Shown here: positions 60,805-64,000 of the stretch, one piece after another
Numbering within the stretch: position 1 is the first letter of the stretch
How the letters are laid out: each line of letters starts with the position of its first letter
Source: Rhodococcus coprophilus NBRC 100603
Lineage (GTDB): Bacteria; Actinomycetota; Actinomycetes; Mycobacteriales; Mycobacteriaceae
NCBI RefSeq assembly: GCF_001895045.1
Contig: NZ_BDAM01000001.1
Location: forward strand, 682,001 to 746,000
Reading direction: 5' to 3'
DNA length: 64,000 nucleotides
Position numbers and translations under genes: made by a program
The notes under the pieces: generated by a model
Told to the model about the DNA's origin: nothing
What the model saw: only the letters and a program-made list of their open reading frames with translations
The model's database searches: none

Positions 60805-61567
60805 GAAACCGGCGCGGCTGTCCGCGCGTAACGTGACCGTGGCCTACGGAGGCGTCGTCGCCAACGACGACGTGTCGCTGACGGTCGGCTCCGGGGAGAT
60901 CGTCGGACTGATCGGGCCGAACGGTGCCGGCAAGACCACGTTCGTCGACGCAGTCACGGGCTTCACCGAGTACTCCGGCGAGATCACACTCGGCGACACA
61001 CGGCTCGACGGACGTGCTCCGCATCTGCGCAGACGCGCCGGACTGTCCCGCACATGGCAATCCGGTGAGCTCTTCGGCAATCTCACGGTCGCGCAGAATG
61101 TCGTCGCGGCGCTGCGTCCCGGCGGACCGGCGACGCTGTGGCGGGATCTGTTCGGCCGCCGGAAGACCGGCACGGACGAACTCGTGGCCTCGACGCTGCA
61201 TGCCGTGGGACTCGGCGATCTCGGGGAGACGACGGCGCGCGATCTCACCCTCGGACAACAGAAACTCGTCGGCGTCGCACGTGCACTCGTCGGGAACTGC
61301 CGCCTGTTGCTGCTCGACGAGCCTGCCGCGGGCCTCGACAGCCAGGAGAGCCTCGACTTCGCCGAGCGCATCCGCGCCGTGGCGCGCGGCGGTCCGGGAG
61401 TGCTGCTCATCGACCACGACATGTCGCTGATTCTCGGTGTGTGCGACCGCATCTACGTCATGGAGTTCGGGAAGGTGATCTTCTCGGGCACACCGGAAGA
61501 GGCGAGAAAGGATCCTGCTGTGATCGCTGCGTATCTCGGCACACCGATGGAGACCACTCATGGCTGA
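60791..61567 (+). CDS. livG: LIV-type ABC importer ATPase (LivG-like)
   Basis: 258 residues. Walker A GPNGAGKTT, Walker B LLLLDEPAAGLD, H-loop LIDHDM. The ABC signature reads LTLGQQKL instead of LSGGQ, a variant known in LivG-type ATPases. Two starts compete: GTG 60791 (AAAGG 9 nt before) and ATG 60794. Overlaps the permease end by 14 bp and the next ATPase by 8 bp. Confidence 0.92.
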   Translation: MMPDEKPARLSARNVTVAYGGVVANDDVSLTVGSGEIVGLIGPNGAGKTTFVDAVTGFTEYSGEITLGDTRLDGRAPHLRRRAGLSRTWQSGELFGNLTVAQNVVAALRPGGPATLWRDLFGRRKTGTDELVASTLHAVGLGDLGETTARDLTLGQQKLVGVARALVGNCRLLLLDEPAAGLDSQESLDFAERIRAVARGGPGVLLIDHDMSLILGVCDRIYVMEFGKVIFSGTPEEARKDPAVIAAYLGTPMETTHG

Positions 61568-62300
61568 CGTGGTGCTCACCGCCGAATCCATGACGTCCGG
61601 TTACAACGGCGTCGCCGCGGTCTCCGACGTGAACCTGACCGTCTCCGCCGGTGAGGTCGTCTCGATCCTCGGATCCAACGGCGCGGGCAAAACGACGACT
61701 CTGCTGACACTCGCGGGACTGCTTCCGGCGATGGGCGGGCAGGTCACCGCCCTCGGTGCCCCGGTCGACCACCGCAGGCCCTACCGGATGGCGCGGCGCG
61801 GTATCCGGCTCGTTCCCGACGACCGCGGACTCTTCTCCACCATGACGGTGCGCGACCACTTCCGGCTCGCCCGCAGTACAGCCGACCGTGCCCGGGAAGA
61901 ACTCGTTCTCGACAGGTTTCCGGCTCTTGCCCGATTACAATCGCGCACAGTCGGTCTCCTGTCCGGCGGTGAACAGCAGATGCTCGCGATCGCGGTGGCA
62001 CTACTCGCGGAACCGCGGATCCTCATGGTCGACGAGATGAGCCTCGGGCTGGCCCCGCTCGTCGTGGAACAGATGCTGCCCGCCATCCGGGATCTCGCTC
62101 GCGACGAGAACATCGCCGTCGTGCTGGTCGAGCAGCACGTCGAACTCGCTCTCGCCGTGTCGGACCGCGCGCTCGTGCTCGGGCACGGCCGCGTCGTCCT
62201 CGAGGGCAGCGCGGCGGAACTGCTGGCCGACCGGGATCGTCTCGAGGCAGCGTACTTCGGCGCCGCGGACAGCGAGGCGAAGCAGGACCGAGCAGTCTGA
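61560..62300 (+). CDS. livF: LIV-type ABC importer ATPase (LivF-like)
   Basis: 246 residues. Walker A GSNGAGKTT, signature LSGGEQQM, Walker B ILMVDEMSLGLAP, H-loop VEQHV; the Met in DEM instead of DEP is common in LivF. Last gene of the operon that begins at 43287; its stop is 6 bp from that of the convergent small membrane protein, with no clear hairpin between them. Confidence 0.92.
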   Translation: MADVVLTAESMTSGYNGVAAVSDVNLTVSAGEVVSILGSNGAGKTTTLLTLAGLLPAMGGQVTALGAPVDHRRPYRMARRGIRLVPDDRGLFSTMTVRDHFRLARSTADRAREELVLDRFPALARLQSRTVGLLSGGEQQMLAIAVALLAEPRILMVDEMSLGLAPLVVEQMLPAIRDLARDENIAVVLVEQHVELALAVSDRALVLGHGRVVLEGSAAELLADRDRLEAAYFGAADSEAKQDRAV

Positions 62301-62306
62301 TCCGGC

Positions 62307-62630
62307 TCAGTCCGGTGTCGGCCGGGTCGCCACGTCACCGAAGTAGCGGGCGAGGAACAGCGCCGTGGACGTCGCGCCGACAGCCAGCGCGCCGTACTCG
62401 CGTGCCGTCCCGGTGAATCCGCGCAGCAGCGCCCCACCGATCGCGACATTGACGGCACCCCAGACGATGTTCTCGGTCGGAGACGAGAGTCCTACGCCCG
62501 GCGGATCCGCGAACGGTGTGGGGAATCGTTCGCCGGTGACACCGCGAACCGAATGCGGAACGGCGTTGATCAGAAACGCTCCGGCCGCCACGCACGCGAG
62601 CGTGCCGGCCACACCACGGACATCTACCAT
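62307..62630 (-). CDS. Conserved small membrane protein of unknown function
   Basis: 107 residues. Three hydrophobic stretches (~5-22 GVAGTLACVAAGAFLIN, ~50-68, ~76-92) suggest a multi-helix membrane protein. NAVPHSVRGVTGERFPTPFADPPG is a motif I have seen in uncharacterised actinobacterial and other bacterial proteins; no function known. ATG 62630 fits the start of the first helix; a longer frame begins inside the rlmN end. Downstream of rlmN by 100 bp on the same strand. Confidence 0.7.
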   Translation of the reverse strand: MVDVRGVAGTLACVAAGAFLINAVPHSVRGVTGERFPTPFADPPGVGLSSPTENIVWGAVNVAIGGALLRGFTGTAREYGALAVGATSTALFLARYFGDVATRPTPD

Positions 62631-62730
62631 CCGGAACCCCCCGGTGACCTGTGCATGCGGCCGATCGTACGGAAGCGGCGGATTCGCACCCGCGACACGA
62701 TCCCGGTACCGGCCGGCCGCAGCCCCGTTC

Positions 62731-63840
62731 TCAGCCTTCGGCGGCGAGCTGGCCACACGCCGCGGCAATTTCCTGGCCGCGGGTGTCACGCACCGTGCAG
62801 GAGACGCCCTGGGCCTGTACGCGCCGCACGAACTCGCGTTCGACGTGCTTGGGGCTCGCGTCCCACTCGCTACCCGGCGTCGGGTTGAGCGGAATCAGGT
62901 TGACGTGCACCAGCGCGCCGAGCGCCTTGTGCAGCTTCTTGCCCAGCAGGTCCGCACGCCACGGCTGGTCGTTCACATCGCGGATCAACGCGTACTCGAT
63001 GGAGACCCGGCGCCCGGTCTTGTCGGCGTAGTAACGCGCGGCGTCGAGCACCTCCTTCACCGACCAGCGGTTGTTCACGGGTACGAGGGTGTCGCGCAGT
63101 TCGTCGTCCGGGGTGTGCAGCGACACGGCGAGCGTCACGCTCAGCCCCTCGTCGGCGAGCTTGCGGATCGCGGGCGCCAACCCGACCGTCGAGACAGTGA
63201 CCGAGCGCTGGGACAAACCGAGACCGTCGGGTGCCGGCGAGGTGATACGACGGACCGCAGCGACGACCCGCTTGTAGTTCGCGAGCGGTTCGCCCATACC
63301 CATGAACACGACGTTGGACAGTCGCCCCGGCCCGCCGGCCACGTCACCGTCGCGAAGCGCGGCCGCGGCCGCACGCACCTGGTCGACGATCTCCGCGGTC
63401 GTCAGGTTACGGTCGAGACCGCCCTGGCCGGTCGCGCAGAAGGGGCACGCCATCCCGCATCCGGCCTGGCTCGAGATGCAGAGTGTCGCGCGGTCGGGGT
63501 AGCGCATCAGCACACTTTCGAGGAGTGTGCCGTCGTGGGCGCGCCACAGCGTCTTGCGGGTCTCGCCCTTGTCGCAGGCGATGTGCTTGACCGCAGTGAG
63601 CAGAGGCGGGAACAGGGCCGTGCCCACCGTGTCCCGCACCGTGGCGGGCAGGTCGGTCATCTTGGCCGGGTCCGCTTCGAGTCGCCCGTAGTACTGGCGA
63701 GCGAGTTGGTCGGCGCGAAACGCCGGCAGACCCAGCTCACGCACCGCCTCACGTCGCTGCTCGGAATCGAGGTCGGCGAGGTGTCGCGGCGGCATGCCGC
63801 GCTTGGGTGCGTCGAATACCAGGGGCAGAGATGAAGCCAT
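62731..63840 (-). CDS. rlmN: 23S rRNA (A2503-C2) / tRNA (A37-C2) methyltransferase
   Basis: 369 residues, radical-SAM enzyme that methylates C2 of A2503 in 23S rRNA and A37 in some tRNAs. Cluster ligands C128, C132 and C135 (CGMACPFC), and the C-terminal catalytic cysteine C362 in AACGQL that forms the methylated-cysteine/RNA link; GxGEPL and [10 protein letters not shown] are also family marks. ATG 63840 has GGAGAA ~10 nt upstream; ATG 63858 is in frame and possible. Housekeeping gene: in mycobacteria it follows the dxr region, so it marks return to conserved chromosome. It lacks the Cfr signature features that give drug resistance. Confidence 0.95.
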   Translation of the reverse strand: MASSLPLVFDAPKRGMPPRHLADLDSEQRREAVRELGLPAFRADQLARQYYGRLEADPAKMTDLPATVRDTVGTALFPPLLTAVKHIACDKGETRKTLWRAHDGTLLESVLMRYPDRATLCISSQAGCGMACPFCATGQGGLDRNLTTAEIVDQVRAAAAALRDGDVAGGPGRLSNVVFMGMGEPLANYKRVVAAVRRITSPAPDGLGLSQRSVTVSTVGLAPAIRKLADEGLSVTLAVSLHTPDDELRDTLVPVNNRWSVKEVLDAARYYADKTGRRVSIEYALIRDVNDQPWRADLLGKKLHKALGALVHVNLIPLNPTPGSEWDASPKHVEREFVRRVQAQGVSCTVRDTRGQEIAAACGQLAAEG

Positions 63841-64000
63841 AATGATCCATTCTCCCATGAAACCGGAGCGGGCCGGACTCGCCGTTGCTGTGATGCTCGC
63901 CTACCGGCGGGGGGACGGCCGTATGTCGACGCGGCGTCGAGTCCAGCGACGAGGACGCCGGATGGGCACGCCGGGGTGATCACCGAACTCGCGAGGGCGT
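63841..64000. other. Right edge of the window, no gene recognised
   Basis: 160 bp upstream of rlmN. Short open frames cross it on both strands, none with a recognisable product. In mycobacteria cdsA lies next; its end may start just beyond the window. Confidence 0.4.

Noticed and set aside
17478-62306. Catabolic block as a steroid ring-degradation cluster
   Set aside because: Dehydrogenase pairs, MaoC and FadD look steroid-like, but KshA/KshB, KstD, HsaA-D and KstR-type operators are absent; the substrate stays open.
17478-62306. Block as a phage, integrative element or plasmid insert
   Set aside because: No integrase, relaxase, replication gene, tRNA or att-like direct repeat recognised at either end.

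Overview
The window is high-GC actinobacterial DNA, most likely Rhodococcus or a close relative. Evidence for this is the mycothiol enzyme mycothione reductase, the mycobacteria-like order mqo / mtr / map / penicillin-binding lipoprotein / DUF4081-GNAT / ispG / rip1 / dxr / DUF2631 / rlmN, frequent GTG starts, and several starts that sit 6-8 nt after a TANNNT -10 box (leaderless mRNAs). I see no rRNA, tRNA, CRISPR array, transposase, integrase or phage gene.

Layout. (1) 1-17.5 kb is conserved chromosome: a cut cysG/cobA-type gene, malate:quinone oxidoreductase, an alpha/beta hydrolase with mtr, a hydrolase-fold protein that has lost its nucleophile, a DUF1360 remnant, methionine aminopeptidase, an acyl-CoA synthetase divergent from a LuxR-type regulator, an amino-acid permease, a penicillin-binding lipoprotein, a GNAT protein, then ispG-rip1-dxr (isoprenoid synthesis and intramembrane proteolysis) and a DUF2631 membrane protein. 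(2) 17.5-62.3 kb is a block of about 45 kb of catabolic genes. (3) 62.3-63.8 kb returns to conserved chromosome with a small membrane protein and rlmN.

The catabolic block has six main operons. 20.8->17.6 kb (-): CaiB-type CoA-transferase, acetyl-CoA-hydrolase-type CoA-transferase, crotonase. 20.9->23.3 kb (+): AMP-dependent ligase, SDR. 30.6->23.3 kb (-): an Opp/Dpp-type importer with two lipoprotein binding proteins, two permeases and two ATPases. 30.9->34.8 kb (+): AcuI-like enoyl-CoA reductase, double-hotdog MaoC hydratase, acyl-CoA ligase. 42.0->36.8 kb (-): two long/short acyl-CoA dehydrogenase pairs around a second crotonase. 43.3->62.3 kb (+): beta-propeller protein, five SDRs, Rieske oxygenase, Baeyer-Villiger monooxygenase, ThDP enzyme, aldehyde dehydrogenase, two SnoaL-like proteins, 2-oxoglutarate dioxygenase, carboxymuconolactone-decarboxylase-like protein, and a LIV-type importer with fused permease. 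A secreted lipase and a TetR regulator are divergent at 36 kb; a GntR/FCD regulator sits at 42.1 kb.

How it fits together (inference). One or two ABC systems import the substrate. Rieske, Baeyer-Villiger and 2-oxoglutarate oxygenases with SDRs and ALDH oxidise and open it, the ThDP enzyme makes or breaks a C-C bond, and CoA ligases/transferases feed a dedicated beta-oxidation set whose paired dehydrogenases resemble those acting on bulky cyclic CoA esters such as steroid side-chain and ring remnants. The substrate cannot be named from sequence. The strongest new signal is a shared pseudo-palindrome (ideal form TTACAAG-N10-CTTGTAA) in four intergenic regions that serve all six operons and the GntR gene, which suggests one regulon.
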